In this document: piece after piece, positions 15,682 to 23,100 of the stretch
Numbering within the stretch: position 1 is the first letter of the stretch
Layout: each line of letters begins with the position of its first letter
NCBI GenBank assembly: GCA_934456365.1
Contig: CAKSHC010000002.1
Span: forward strand, 62,001-126,000
Direction of reading: 5' to 3'
DNA: 64,000 bases
Source of the DNA: an uncultured Eubacteriales bacterium
GTDB lineage: Bacteria; Bacillota; Clostridia; Oscillospirales; UMGS1783
The notes under the pieces: generated by a model
What the model was told of the DNA's origin: nothing
What the model saw: the letters and a program-made list of their open reading frames with translations, nothing else
Database searches by the model: none
Made by a program: the position numbers and the translations under genes

Positions 15682-16038
15682 TTATTGCGCAAATTCGGAT
15701 TTTGCCGTTTTGCAGGAAGCGATCAGAAGGCGGCGCAGTTGGCCGCACATCTCTTCCATGTTTTGATAGGTATCGTCGTCGATTCGTTTGGTGGCATGCA
15801 TCAGCTTCAGCCAGTAGCCTGCCTCGCTGGATTCCTTCAGGGCAATCTCCAGCTTGGAGATAAAATCCTTTTTGCTCTGCGCGTATTGGGCTTCATGAAT
15901 GTTGGCTCCAACGGAGGTTCCGGCTCTTGTCAGCTGATCGATCATCGTAAGGCTTCGTGGCGTTTGAATGCGGTCGGCGAGGTTTACAACGGAAACGGCA
16001 AAAGTGAAGGATAAATCGAGCAGTCTATTTTCCGCCAT
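15682..16038 (-). CDS. Four-helix-bundle protein (23S rRNA intervening-sequence type)
   Basis: About 118 residues, all helical, matching the four_helix family first seen in 23S rRNA intervening sequences: MAENRLLDLSFTFAVSVVN, then QLTRAGTSVGANIHEAQ, KLEIALKESSEAGYWL and a C-terminal helix. Molecular function is unknown; these proteins form pentamers and often travel with mobile or repeat DNA. Starts at 16047 (MEIMAEN) and 16068 are also open. 16038 is preferred because homologues begin here and GGGGG lies nine bases upstream. A run of ATGAGGAAT-type repeats lies just upstream of the gene. Confidence 0.85.
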   Translation of the reverse strand: MAENRLLDLSFTFAVSVVNLADRIQTPRSLTMIDQLTRAGTSVGANIHEAQYAQSKKDFISKLEIALKESSEAGYWLKLMHATKRIDDDTYQNMEEMCGQLRRLLIASCKTAKSEFAQ

Positions 16039-16069
16039 AATCTCCATCCCCCCCTCCATTTCTACCATA

Positions 16070-16141
16070 TTTTTTCATTTCTCATTGCCCTTTTTTAATT
16101 CTACCTTAATTCCTCATTCATCATTTCTCATTCCTCATTGC
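16070..16141. repeat. Degenerate short-motif repeat (TCATTCCTCATT type)
   Basis: AT-rich iterations of the motifs TTCTCATT, CCTCATT and TTAATTC fill the gap between the four-helix-bundle gene and the AraC gene, running into the latter's stop codon. On the minus strand they read as repeats of AATGAGGAAT. Such low-complexity runs are often seen beside four-helix-bundle genes; their role is unknown. Confidence 0.55.
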
Positions 16142-16941
16142 CTTTCCGAAGGGGAAGTGCCATATTTCTTTTTGTATGCTCGGTAGAACACCGAATAATC
16201 GCCGAATCCGCATTCGCCGTAGGCCTTGGTCGGAGGCGTGCCGGACAGGATCAGCTCCCGCGCCGTCACCAGCCGCTTGGCCGTGATGTATTCCCAAACG
16301 GTGGAGCCCGTCGCGTTTTTGAACAGGCGGCAAAGCTGCGGCTTGCTGATGAAGAATTCGCGGCAGATCACATCGAGCGAAAGATCGTCGCGCAGATGGC
16401 GGTTGATGTAGCTGGTGATCTGATAATCGAGCGTGTCGGCCGTCGGCTCCTCCGAGCGCGAATGGAACACGGAGGCGATCTCATCCAGAATCGGCAGAAG
16501 CCCGCTCAAAAGGTGCATCCGGCGATCCACACAGGGCGCGATCATGCTCTGCAAAAGCTGCGGCACCATCGTCCCCTGCAGTTCCTCGGCACGGTAGCGG
16601 TTGAGCCGCCCCGCCTCCCGGTTGAGAAAGGGCTGCGAAAGCCAGCCGTCGCGGTCGATGTGTGAAAAAAGCGGCAGATGAAACTGGATCGCCATGCGCT
16701 CATACGGCTCGTCCGGGCAAACGTCCACGAAATGCGCCTCGGCCGGCCGCATGATCAGAACATCGCCCGCCTCCAAGGGGTAGCTCGTGCCCTCCACCCG
16801 GAACTGCCCCTTGCCGCGGAAAACCGCTAAGAATTCGCAGGCCTCGTGGATGTGCATCCGGAAATGCGCCGGAACGGGATTGAGATTGCAGGTATAATGA
16901 GAGGTGATATCTTCATCCTCGTAAAAGTATTCGTTTGACAT
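16135..16941 (-). CDS. AraC-family transcriptional regulator
   Basis: 268 residues. N-terminal cupin sensor domain (HFRMHIHEACEFLAVFRGKG, PLEAGDVLIMRPAEAH) and a C-terminal double helix-turn-helix (DLSLDVICREFFISKPQLCRLF, then TPPTKAYGECGFGDYSVFYRAYKKKYGTSPSE). The start at 16941 follows AAAGGAGGGGAG; a longer frame upstream lacks such a site and would cross the divergent promoter. It is divergent from the uxaC operon with 127 bases between them, where two TGCAAT boxes precede the operon's -35. It is therefore the likely hexuronate-responsive activator of that operon. Confidence 0.93.
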   Translation of the reverse strand: MSNEYFYEDEDITSHYTCNLNPVPAHFRMHIHEACEFLAVFRGKGQFRVEGTSYPLEAGDVLIMRPAEAHFVDVCPDEPYERMAIQFHLPLFSHIDRDGWLSQPFLNREAGRLNRYRAEELQGTMVPQLLQSMIAPCVDRRMHLLSGLLPILDEIASVFHSRSEEPTADTLDYQITSYINRHLRDDLSLDVICREFFISKPQLCRLFKNATGSTVWEYITAKRLVTARELILSGTPPTKAYGECGFGDYSVFYRAYKKKYGTSPSERQ

Positions 16942-16985
16942 GATCTCCCCTCCTTTTGCCCATTTTACCACGAAATGATACGAAT

Positions 16986-17013
16986 TGCAATCAATTTTGT
17001 TTCCCCCTGCAAT
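16986..17013 (+). promoter_or_regulatory. Paired TGCAAT boxes, candidate AraC-regulator sites
   Basis: TGCAAT occurs at 16986-16991 and 17008-17013, a 22-base spacing (two helical turns), the second directly against the -35 hexamer. Direct half-sites two turns apart next to -35 are the classical arrangement for AraC-type activation. Confidence 0.45.
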
Positions 17014-17041
17014 TTGATTGGCGGCCCGTCTTTGATACAAT
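17014..17041 (+). promoter_or_regulatory. Promoter of the hexuronate operon
   Basis: TTGATT (17014-17019), 16-base spacer, TACAAT (17036-17041), 27 bases upstream of the uxaC ATG. The -35 is weak, consistent with a need for an activator. Confidence 0.6.
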
Positions 17042-17068
17042 AGGCTCAGACTGAGAAGGAGGATCTCT

Positions 17069-18433
17069 ATGAACTGTTCGGAGCTTCTGTTTTCCCCGGC
17101 CGCCCGGGAGCTTTATGAGGCGGTCAGATCCCTGCCGATCGTGGACTACCATTGCCACCTCTCCCCCCGGGAGATCTGGGAGGATCGTCCCTTTTCCGAC
17201 CTCGGCGAAATCTGGCTCGGCGGAGACCACTATAAATGGCGCCTGATGCGCCAGGCCGGCGTGCCCGAGCGGCAGATCACCGGCCCGTCCGATTGGCGCG
17301 GTAAATTTTTGCAATATGCCCGCGCCCTCGACCAGGCCCCCGGCCACCCGCTGGCCGACTGGTCCAACCGCGAGCTGAGCCTCTTCTTCGGGATCGACAC
17401 CCGCCTCACCGGCCGCAACGCCGCCGATGTCTACGAAGCGGCCGGCGCGGTGATCCGCCGCGAAAAGCTCTCCCCGCGCAAGCTCATCGAGCGCGCCCGC
17501 GTCGAGGTGATCTGCACCACCGACGACCCGGCCGACGATCTCACCTACCACCAAAAGCTTCGCGAGGATCCCTCGTTTTCCGTGCGAGTGCTCCCTTCTT
17601 TTCGCACCGATAACCTGCTGCGCTTCTCCCGCCCCGACTACCGCGAGTACCTGACCCGCTTCGCGGCCGCCGCCGGCCTGGAGATCACCGACCTCGCCTC
17701 CCTCTGCGCCGCGATCGAAAATCGTCTCGATTTCTTCGTGGAGCAGGACTGCCGCCTCACCGATCTCGGTATTCCCGAGTTCCCCGCGCGCGTCGCCGGA
17801 GAAAAAGAGGCCGCCGCTTCCTTTGCCGCTTTGCTGGCGGGCAAGGAGCTTTCGGAGGATTCCCAAAGCGCCCTGCTCGGCTACCTCATCGTCTTCCTCG
17901 CCCGCCTCTATCGCGAGAGGGACCTCGTCATGCAGTGGCACCTCTCGGTCGTGCGCAACCCGAACCCCCGGCTCTTCGAGGCCCTCGGGCCCGACTGCGG
18001 AGCAGACTGCGTCGGCGATCCCATCCCCGCCGAAAGCCTCTGCCGCGTCCTCGCCGCCATGGAGCGGTCCGGCGGCCTGCCCGCCGTCCTCCTCTATTCG
18101 CTCAACCCCTCCAACGCCACCCAGCTCGCCTCCATCGCCGGATCCTTCCCCGGGGTGCGCCTGGGCGCCGCCTGGTGGTTCTGCGACCATCGCCGCGGCA
18201 TCCGCGAGCAGCTCGAGGTGATCGCCGAGCAGTCCCCCATCGGCACCTTCCCCGGAATGCTCACCGATTCCCGCAGCTTCCTCTCCTACGCCCGCCACGA
18301 CTACTTCCGCCGCATCCTGTGCGACCTGCTGGGCCGCTGGGTGGAAGAGGGCGAATGCGAAAAGGAAAACGCCCTGCGCCTCGCCAAAAGGCTCTGCTAT
18401 GAAAACGCCAAGGAGATGACCGAATGCCTATGA
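17069..18433 (+). CDS. uxaC: Glucuronate (uronate) isomerase
   Basis: 454 residues, amidohydrolase-like uronate isomerase converting D-glucuronate to D-fructuronate (and galacturonate to tagaturonate). The N-terminal metal motif VDYHCHLSPREIWEDRPF is characteristic. Other family blocks are LGGDHYKWRLMR, WQ-type MQWHLSVVRNPNP, AWWFCDHRRGI and GMLTDSRSFLSYARHDYFRR near the C-terminus. First gene of the operon, with GAAGGAGG before the ATG. It overlaps uxuA by ten bases, so the two are translationally coupled. First step of the intracellular hexuronate route completed by the downstream genes. Confidence 0.96.
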   Translation: MNCSELLFSPAARELYEAVRSLPIVDYHCHLSPREIWEDRPFSDLGEIWLGGDHYKWRLMRQAGVPERQITGPSDWRGKFLQYARALDQAPGHPLADWSNRELSLFFGIDTRLTGRNAADVYEAAGAVIRREKLSPRKLIERARVEVICTTDDPADDLTYHQKLREDPSFSVRVLPSFRTDNLLRFSRPDYREYLTRFAAAAGLEITDLASLCAAIENRLDFFVEQDCRLTDLGIPEFPARVAGEKEAAASFAALLAGKELSEDSQSALLGYLIVFLARLYRERDLVMQWHLSVVRNPNPRLFEALGPDCGADCVGDPIPAESLCRVLAAMERSGGLPAVLLYSLNPSNATQLASIAGSFPGVRLGAAWWFCDHRRGIREQLEVIAEQSPIGTFPGMLTDSRSFLSYARHDYFRRILCDLLGRWVEEGECEKENALRLAKRLCYENAKEMTECL

Positions 18434-19473
18434 AAATGACCTTCCGCTGGTACGGGGAGAAAGACCCCGTCACCCTCCCCCAGATCGCTCAGATCCCCTG
18501 CATGACCGGCGTCGTTTCCGCGGTCTACGACGTCGCCCCCGGCGAGGTCTGGAGCCGTGAAAGCATCGCCGCCATCCGGGACCGGGCCGCCGCCCACGGC
18601 CTCGCCTTCGAGGTCGTCGAAAGCATCCCCGTGCCCGAGGAAATCAAGCTCGGCGCGCCCGCGGCCGCCCGCATGATTCAGAACTGGTGCGAAAACCTCC
18701 GCCGCCTCGGCGAGGTCGGCGTCAAATGCGTCTGCTACAACTTCATGCCCGTCTTCGACTGGCTCCGCAGCGACCTCTCCCATCCCCAGAAGGACGGCGC
18801 CCGCGCCCTCGCTTACGACGATGCCGCCGTCAAGGCCCTCGACCCCCTGACCAGCGACCTCTCCCTCCCCGGCTGGGACGCCAGCTATACCAAAGAGCAG
18901 ATGCGCGGCCTCATCGCCGCCTATAAGGACCTCGGCGAGGAAGGCCTTTGGGAAAACCTCAAAACCTTCCTGAAGGCCGCCGTTCCCGCCGCTGAGGAAG
19001 CCGGCATCCGGCTTGCCATCCATCCCGACGATCCCCCCTGGAGCCTCTTCGGCCTGCCCCGCATCGTCACCGGCAAGGAAAACATCAAGCGCCTCTTCGC
19101 CCTCGTCCCCTCCCCCGCCAACGGGCTCACGCTCTGCACCGGCTCGCTCGGCGCCAACCCCGAAAACGACCTCGTGGATATGGCCAAAGCCTTCGCCCGG
19201 CAGATCCCCTTCGCCCATTTGCGCAACGTCCGCCACACCGGCCCCCGCTGCTTCGAGGAGGTCGGCCATGCCTCCGCCTGCGGCTCGCTCGATCTGTATG
19301 CCATCGTGCGCGCGCTCGAGGAAAACGGGTTTGAGGGCTACGTCCGCCCCGACCATGGCCGCATGATCTGGAACGAACAGGGCCGCCCCGGCTACGGTCT
19401 TTTCGACCGCGCCCTCGGCGCCGCCTATTTGAACGGCCTGTTTGAGGCCGTGGATAAGGAGATTGGAAAATGA
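18424..19473 (+). CDS. uxuA: Mannonate dehydratase
   Basis: 349 residues. Removes water from D-mannonate to give 2-keto-3-deoxygluconate; a metal-dependent TIM barrel. Family blocks: MTFRWYGEKDPVTLPQIAQI at the start, CYNFMPVFDWLRSDL, LAIHPDDPPWSLFGLPRIV (metal ligands), LCTGSLGANPENDL, FAHLRNV and YVRPDHGRMIW. The GARRHQ-like C-terminus ends NGLFEAVDKEIGK. The start overlaps the end of uxaC, with AAGGAG nine bases upstream. The SDR gene begins four bases before its stop. Confidence 0.96.
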   Translation: MPMKMTFRWYGEKDPVTLPQIAQIPCMTGVVSAVYDVAPGEVWSRESIAAIRDRAAAHGLAFEVVESIPVPEEIKLGAPAAARMIQNWCENLRRLGEVGVKCVCYNFMPVFDWLRSDLSHPQKDGARALAYDDAAVKALDPLTSDLSLPGWDASYTKEQMRGLIAAYKDLGEEGLWENLKTFLKAAVPAAEEAGIRLAIHPDDPPWSLFGLPRIVTGKENIKRLFALVPSPANGLTLCTGSLGANPENDLVDMAKAFARQIPFAHLRNVRHTGPRCFEEVGHASACGSLDLYAIVRALEENGFEGYVRPDHGRMIWNEQGRPGYGLFDRALGAAYLNGLFEAVDKEIGK

Positions 19474-20294
19474 GCAAAACCATCGTCATCACCGGCGCCG
19501 GAGGCGTCCTCTGTTCCGGATTCGCCGAATTCCTCGCCGATCAGGGCCATTGGATCGCCCTGCTCGACCTCAACGGAGCCGCCGCCGAGGCCGTCGCCGA
19601 AAAGATCCGCGCCCGCGGCGGCAAGGCGCAGGCCTATGCCTGCAGCGTGCTCGACCGCGGCGAGCTCGAGGCCGTGCGCGAGGCCGTGAAAAAGGACCTC
19701 GGCCCCTGCGATATCCTCATCAACGGCGCCGGCGGCAACAACCCCCGCGCCACCACCGCCCACGAGGAGTTCGAAAAAGGCGATGAAGACACCGCCGACC
19801 TCCTCACCTTCTTCAACATCGACGAAAAGGGCTTCGACTTCGTCTTCGACCTCAACATCAAAGGCGTCCTCCTGCCCTCGCAGGTCTTTCTGAAGGATAT
19901 GCTCGGCCGGGAGGGCTGCTGCGTGCTCAACATCTCCTCGATGAACGCCTATCGCCCCCTCACCAAGATCCCCGCCTATTCCGCCGCCAAGGCCGCCGTG
20001 AGCAACTTCACCCAGTGGCTCGCCGTCCACTTCGCCAAGGAAGGCATCCGGGTCAACGCCATCGCCCCCGGCTTCTTCGTCACCAATCAGAACCGCGACC
20101 TCCTCTTCACCAAGGAGGGAGCCCCCACCGCGCGCACCGAAAAGATCCTGCGCTCCACCCCCATGAACCGCTTCGGCAAGCCCGAAGAGCTTTGGGGCGC
20201 CGTGGAGTGGCTGCTCGACGAGAAAAAGGCCGGCTTCGTCACCGGCGTGACCGTCCCCATCGACGGCGGCTTCTCCGCCTATTCAGGAGTGTGA
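19470..20294 (+). CDS. uxuB: SDR-family D-mannonate oxidoreductase (fructuronate reductase)
   Basis: 274 residues, classical short-chain dehydrogenase fold: TGAGGVLCSGFAEFLA nucleotide-binding loop, INGAGGNNP (NNAG equivalent), SSMNAYRPL with the catalytic Ser, and YSAAKAAV with Tyr and Lys. The GGNNPR and FFNIDEKGFDFVFDLNIKG insertions are those of the Bacillus YjmF/UxuB type, which reduces D-fructuronate to D-mannonate. Position between uxuA and the rest of the pathway supports this. It lies four bases into the uxuA end (ATGA overlap) with AAGGAG upstream. E. coli uses an unrelated long-chain enzyme for the same step. Confidence 0.85.
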   Translation: MSKTIVITGAGGVLCSGFAEFLADQGHWIALLDLNGAAAEAVAEKIRARGGKAQAYACSVLDRGELEAVREAVKKDLGPCDILINGAGGNNPRATTAHEEFEKGDEDTADLLTFFNIDEKGFDFVFDLNIKGVLLPSQVFLKDMLGREGCCVLNISSMNAYRPLTKIPAYSAAKAAVSNFTQWLAVHFAKEGIRVNAIAPGFFVTNQNRDLLFTKEGAPTARTEKILRSTPMNRFGKPEELWGAVEWLLDEKKAGFVTGVTVPIDGGFSAYSGV

Positions 20295-20299
20295 TCGCT

Positions 20300-21160
20300 A
20301 TGGAAAATCTTCATCTGTTCGCCTTTGCCGACGAAGCCGACGATTGCTTCGACGGTCAGATCAAAGCCTTGAAGGCCAACGGGCTCGAGGGCCCCGAGCT
20401 GCGCAACCTGGACGGCGTCAGCGTGGCCGACCTCTCGGATCAGAAAGCCCATGAAATCCGCAGAAAGCTCGATGCGCAGGGCCTGCGCGTCTGGTCGGTC
20501 GGCTCCCCCATCGGCAAGATCGACATCGAAAAGGGCAACTTCGCCGTCCACACGCAGAAGTTTCTGCGCGTCCTCGAGATCGCCAAGATCCTCGGCGCCG
20601 AGAATATCCGCATCTTCTCCTTCTTCATCCCCGAGGATAAAAATCCCGACGACTACGAGGAAGAGGTGCTCCGCCGCCTCAACCTCTTCGCCTCCCTCGC
20701 CGCCCCCTTCGGCATCACCCTCTGCCACGAAAACGAAAAGGGCATCTACGGCTCCACTCCCGAGCGCTGCCAAAAGATCCACCAGGCCATCCCCGCCATC
20801 CCCGCCATCTTCGACCCCGCCAACTACATCCAGTGCGGCGTCGAAACGGCTCAGGCCTGGTCTGTCATCAAGCCCTATGTGAAGTATCTCCATATCAAAG
20901 ACGCTCTCGCCGACGGCCGCGTCGTCGAGCCGGGGCTGGGCGTCGGCCATGTGCCTGAGATCCTGCATGAATACCTCGAAATGGGCGGCACCCACCTCAC
21001 CGTCGAGCCCCACCTCGCCCTCTTCGATTCCCTCAAGGGCCTCGAGAAAGACGGGATCCGCAGCGCCGTCGGCGATAAAACCTATGCCTCCAAGGAGGCC
21101 GCTTTCGCCGCCGCCGTCGAGGCGCTCCGGGCTCTGATTCATAAGGAGGGTCGGGCATGA
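20300..21160 (+). CDS. Sugar phosphate isomerase/epimerase family TIM-barrel protein (1)
   Basis: 286 residues, xylose-isomerase-like TIM barrel (AP endonuclease 2 superfamily): FAFADEADDCFDGQIKALK start, LGAENIRIFSFF, ITLCHENEKGIYG, FDPANYIQCG, YLHIKDAL and LTVEPHL, giving a set of Glu, His and Asp ligands for a divalent metal. The ATG at 20300 is five bases after the SDR stop, with AGGAG upstream; the longer open frame back to 20015 is not coding. Probably acts on a keto-sugar or sugar acid entering the uronate route. Substrate not determinable from sequence. Confidence 0.82.
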   Translation: MENLHLFAFADEADDCFDGQIKALKANGLEGPELRNLDGVSVADLSDQKAHEIRRKLDAQGLRVWSVGSPIGKIDIEKGNFAVHTQKFLRVLEIAKILGAENIRIFSFFIPEDKNPDDYEEEVLRRLNLFASLAAPFGITLCHENEKGIYGSTPERCQKIHQAIPAIPAIFDPANYIQCGVETAQAWSVIKPYVKYLHIKDALADGRVVEPGLGVGHVPEILHEYLEMGGTHLTVEPHLALFDSLKGLEKDGIRSAVGDKTYASKEAAFAAAVEALRALIHKEGRA

Positions 21161-21900
21161 AAATCGGCGCGCAGTTTTTCACACTGCGGGATTTCTGCCA
21201 AACCCCCGAGGGCCTGTCGGAATCGCTGAAAAAGGTCGCCGAGATCGGCTATCCCTGCGTCCAGCTCGCCGGCACCTTCCCCTTTGATTTCGCCTGGGTC
21301 AAAGGAGAGCTCGAGAAAAACGGGCTCACCTGCCCCCTCACCCATGCCCTTCCCGAAAGCCTGAAAAAGGATCCCGCCGGCCTCTGCGAAAAGCACGATC
21401 TCATCGGCGCCCCCTATATCGGCCTCGGCTGGTACGGGCATAACGAGCAGGACCCCACCGAGGCCTTCCTGCCCGCTTATCGCGAAACCATGCGGGTCTT
21501 CAAGGAGCATGGAAAGCTCTTTATGATGCACAACCACGACCAGGAATTTCAGAAAATCGAGGGGCGGCCCATCCTCCGGTGGTTGAGCGAGCAAACCGCG
21601 CCCGACGAGCTGGGCTTCACTCTCGACACCTTCTGGGTCCAGGCCGGCGGCGGCGATCCCGCCGAATGGATGGAAAAGCTTTCCGGCCGCATCCCCTGCA
21701 TCCACCTGAAGGACTTCGCCTACGGCCGCAAAATGGCCGTGCTGGGCGAAGGAAACATCAATTTCGACCGCGTGTTTGAGAAAGCGGAATCGGCCGGCGT
21801 TCGCTACGCCTTCGTCGAGCAGGACGACTGCAACGGCGAAGACCCCTTCGATTGCCTGCGCCGCAGCTTCGCCTATCTGCGCTCGCGCGGATTGGTCTGA
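21157..21900 (+). CDS. Sugar phosphate isomerase/epimerase family TIM-barrel protein (2)
   Basis: 247 residues, the same superfamily as the preceding protein but only distantly similar: MKIGAQFFTLRDFCQTPEGL, IGYPCVQLAGT, LFMMHNHDQEFQ, LGFTLDTFWVQAGGGDP, CIHLKDFAYG and FVEQDDC. Metal-binding Glu/Asp/His positions are present. It overlaps the previous gene by four bases (ATGA) and is followed 15 bases later by a Gfo/Idh oxidoreductase. Isomerase/epimerase plus Gfo/Idh pairs commonly process unusual sugars such as inositols or rare hexoses, so this part of the operon may feed a second substrate. Confidence 0.82.
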   Translation: MKIGAQFFTLRDFCQTPEGLSESLKKVAEIGYPCVQLAGTFPFDFAWVKGELEKNGLTCPLTHALPESLKKDPAGLCEKHDLIGAPYIGLGWYGHNEQDPTEAFLPAYRETMRVFKEHGKLFMMHNHDQEFQKIEGRPILRWLSEQTAPDELGFTLDTFWVQAGGGDPAEWMEKLSGRIPCIHLKDFAYGRKMAVLGEGNINFDRVFEKAESAGVRYAFVEQDDCNGEDPFDCLRRSFAYLRSRGLV

Positions 21901-21915
21901 GAAAAGGAGATTGCT

Positions 21916-23091
21916 ATGAACAGAAAAATCAAGCTCGGCATCATCGGCCTGGGCAACATCGGCTCCATCCATTCCAAAAACATCGCCGCCGGCAAGTGCC
22001 CCGAGCTCGAGCTCGTCGCCGCCGCCGACCTCAAGCCCGCCCGGCTCGAGTGGGTCAAAACCATCCTCCCCGGGATCCATACCTTTGATTCCGCCGAGGC
22101 CATGCTCGATTCCGGCCTGATCGAGGCCGTGCTGGTCTGCGTGCCCCATTATTATCATCCGAAGTATGCCATTGAGGCGTTCAGGCGCGGGCTGCATGTG
22201 ATGTGCGAAAAGCCCGCCGGGGTCTATACCCTTCAGGTGCGCGAAATGATGGCCGAGGCCGACCGGCATCCCGAGCTCTCCTTCGGGCTCATGTTCAACC
22301 AGCGCACCAACTGCCTCTACCGTAAGCTGCGCGAGCTGGTTCAGAGCGGGAAATACGGCCGCATCCGCCGTACCAACTGGATCATCACCAACTGGTACCG
22401 TCCCCAGTCCTACTTCGATTCCGGCGACTGGCGCGCCACCTGGTCGGGCGAGGGCGGCGGCGTGCTCCTGAATCAGAGCCCCCACCAGCTCGACCTGTGG
22501 CAGTGGATCTGCGGTATGCCCGTGAAGGTGCAGACCCAGATGCAGTTCGGCAAGTGGCACGATATCGAGGTGGAAGACGACGTCACCACCTATGTCGAGT
22601 ATCCGGACGGCGGCACCGGCGTCTTCATCACCTCCACCGGCGACGCCCACGGCGACAACCGCTTCGAGATCCAGATGGATAAGGCCCGCTTTTTGGTGGA
22701 AAACGATCAGCTCACCGCCCTGGAGTATGAAATGTCCGAGCCCGAGTTCTCGGTTTCCCATCCCGATCCCTTCTCCACCGTCAAGGCCCATGAGCTGAAA
22801 ATCGAAACCGACGGGAAAAACGAGCAGCATTGCGGCGTCCTCAACGCCTGGGCCGGCAATATCCTGCGCGGCACCCCCCTGGTCGCCGACGGGCGCGACG
22901 GGATCAACGGCCTGATGCTCTCCAACGCCATGCACCTTTCCGCCTGGCTCGGAAAAGAAATTTCTCTTCCCTTTGACGAAGAATTGTTTTATAATGAACT
23001 TATGAAGCGTGTGGCCACCTCCCGCCGCAAGGAAAACGTGCGCGAGATCGTGGCAGACGCCGAAGGAAGCTATGGCGGAACCAAAAAATAA
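21916..23091 (+). CDS. Gfo/Idh/MocA family oxidoreductase (1)
   Basis: 391 residues. N-terminal Rossmann fold with GIIGLGNIGSIHSKNI (GxGxxG), then VLVCVPHYYHPKYA and MCEKPAGVYTLQV (the EKP motif contacting nicotinamide). C-terminal alpha/beta domain with NWIITNWYRPQSYFDSGDWR, GGGVLLNQSPHQLDLWQWI (catalytic Lys/Asp/His region, HxxD pattern) and TSTGDAHGDNRFEI. AAAGGAG lies upstream. Catalyses NAD(P)-linked oxidation or reduction of a sugar or sugar acid; substrate unknown. It is closely related to the next gene. Confidence 0.87.
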   Translation: MNRKIKLGIIGLGNIGSIHSKNIAAGKCPELELVAAADLKPARLEWVKTILPGIHTFDSAEAMLDSGLIEAVLVCVPHYYHPKYAIEAFRRGLHVMCEKPAGVYTLQVREMMAEADRHPELSFGLMFNQRTNCLYRKLRELVQSGKYGRIRRTNWIITNWYRPQSYFDSGDWRATWSGEGGGVLLNQSPHQLDLWQWICGMPVKVQTQMQFGKWHDIEVEDDVTTYVEYPDGGTGVFITSTGDAHGDNRFEIQMDKARFLVENDQLTALEYEMSEPEFSVSHPDPFSTVKAHELKIETDGKNEQHCGVLNAWAGNILRGTPLVADGRDGINGLMLSNAMHLSAWLGKEISLPFDEELFYNELMKRVATSRRKENVREIVADAEGSYGGTKK

Positions 23092-23100
23092 GGAGTCAGT

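Noticed and set aside
16048..16060. C-rich run near the four-helix-bundle start as a slippage site
   Set aside because: Only about seven C in a row, overlapping the ribosome-binding region; too short to propose phase variation.
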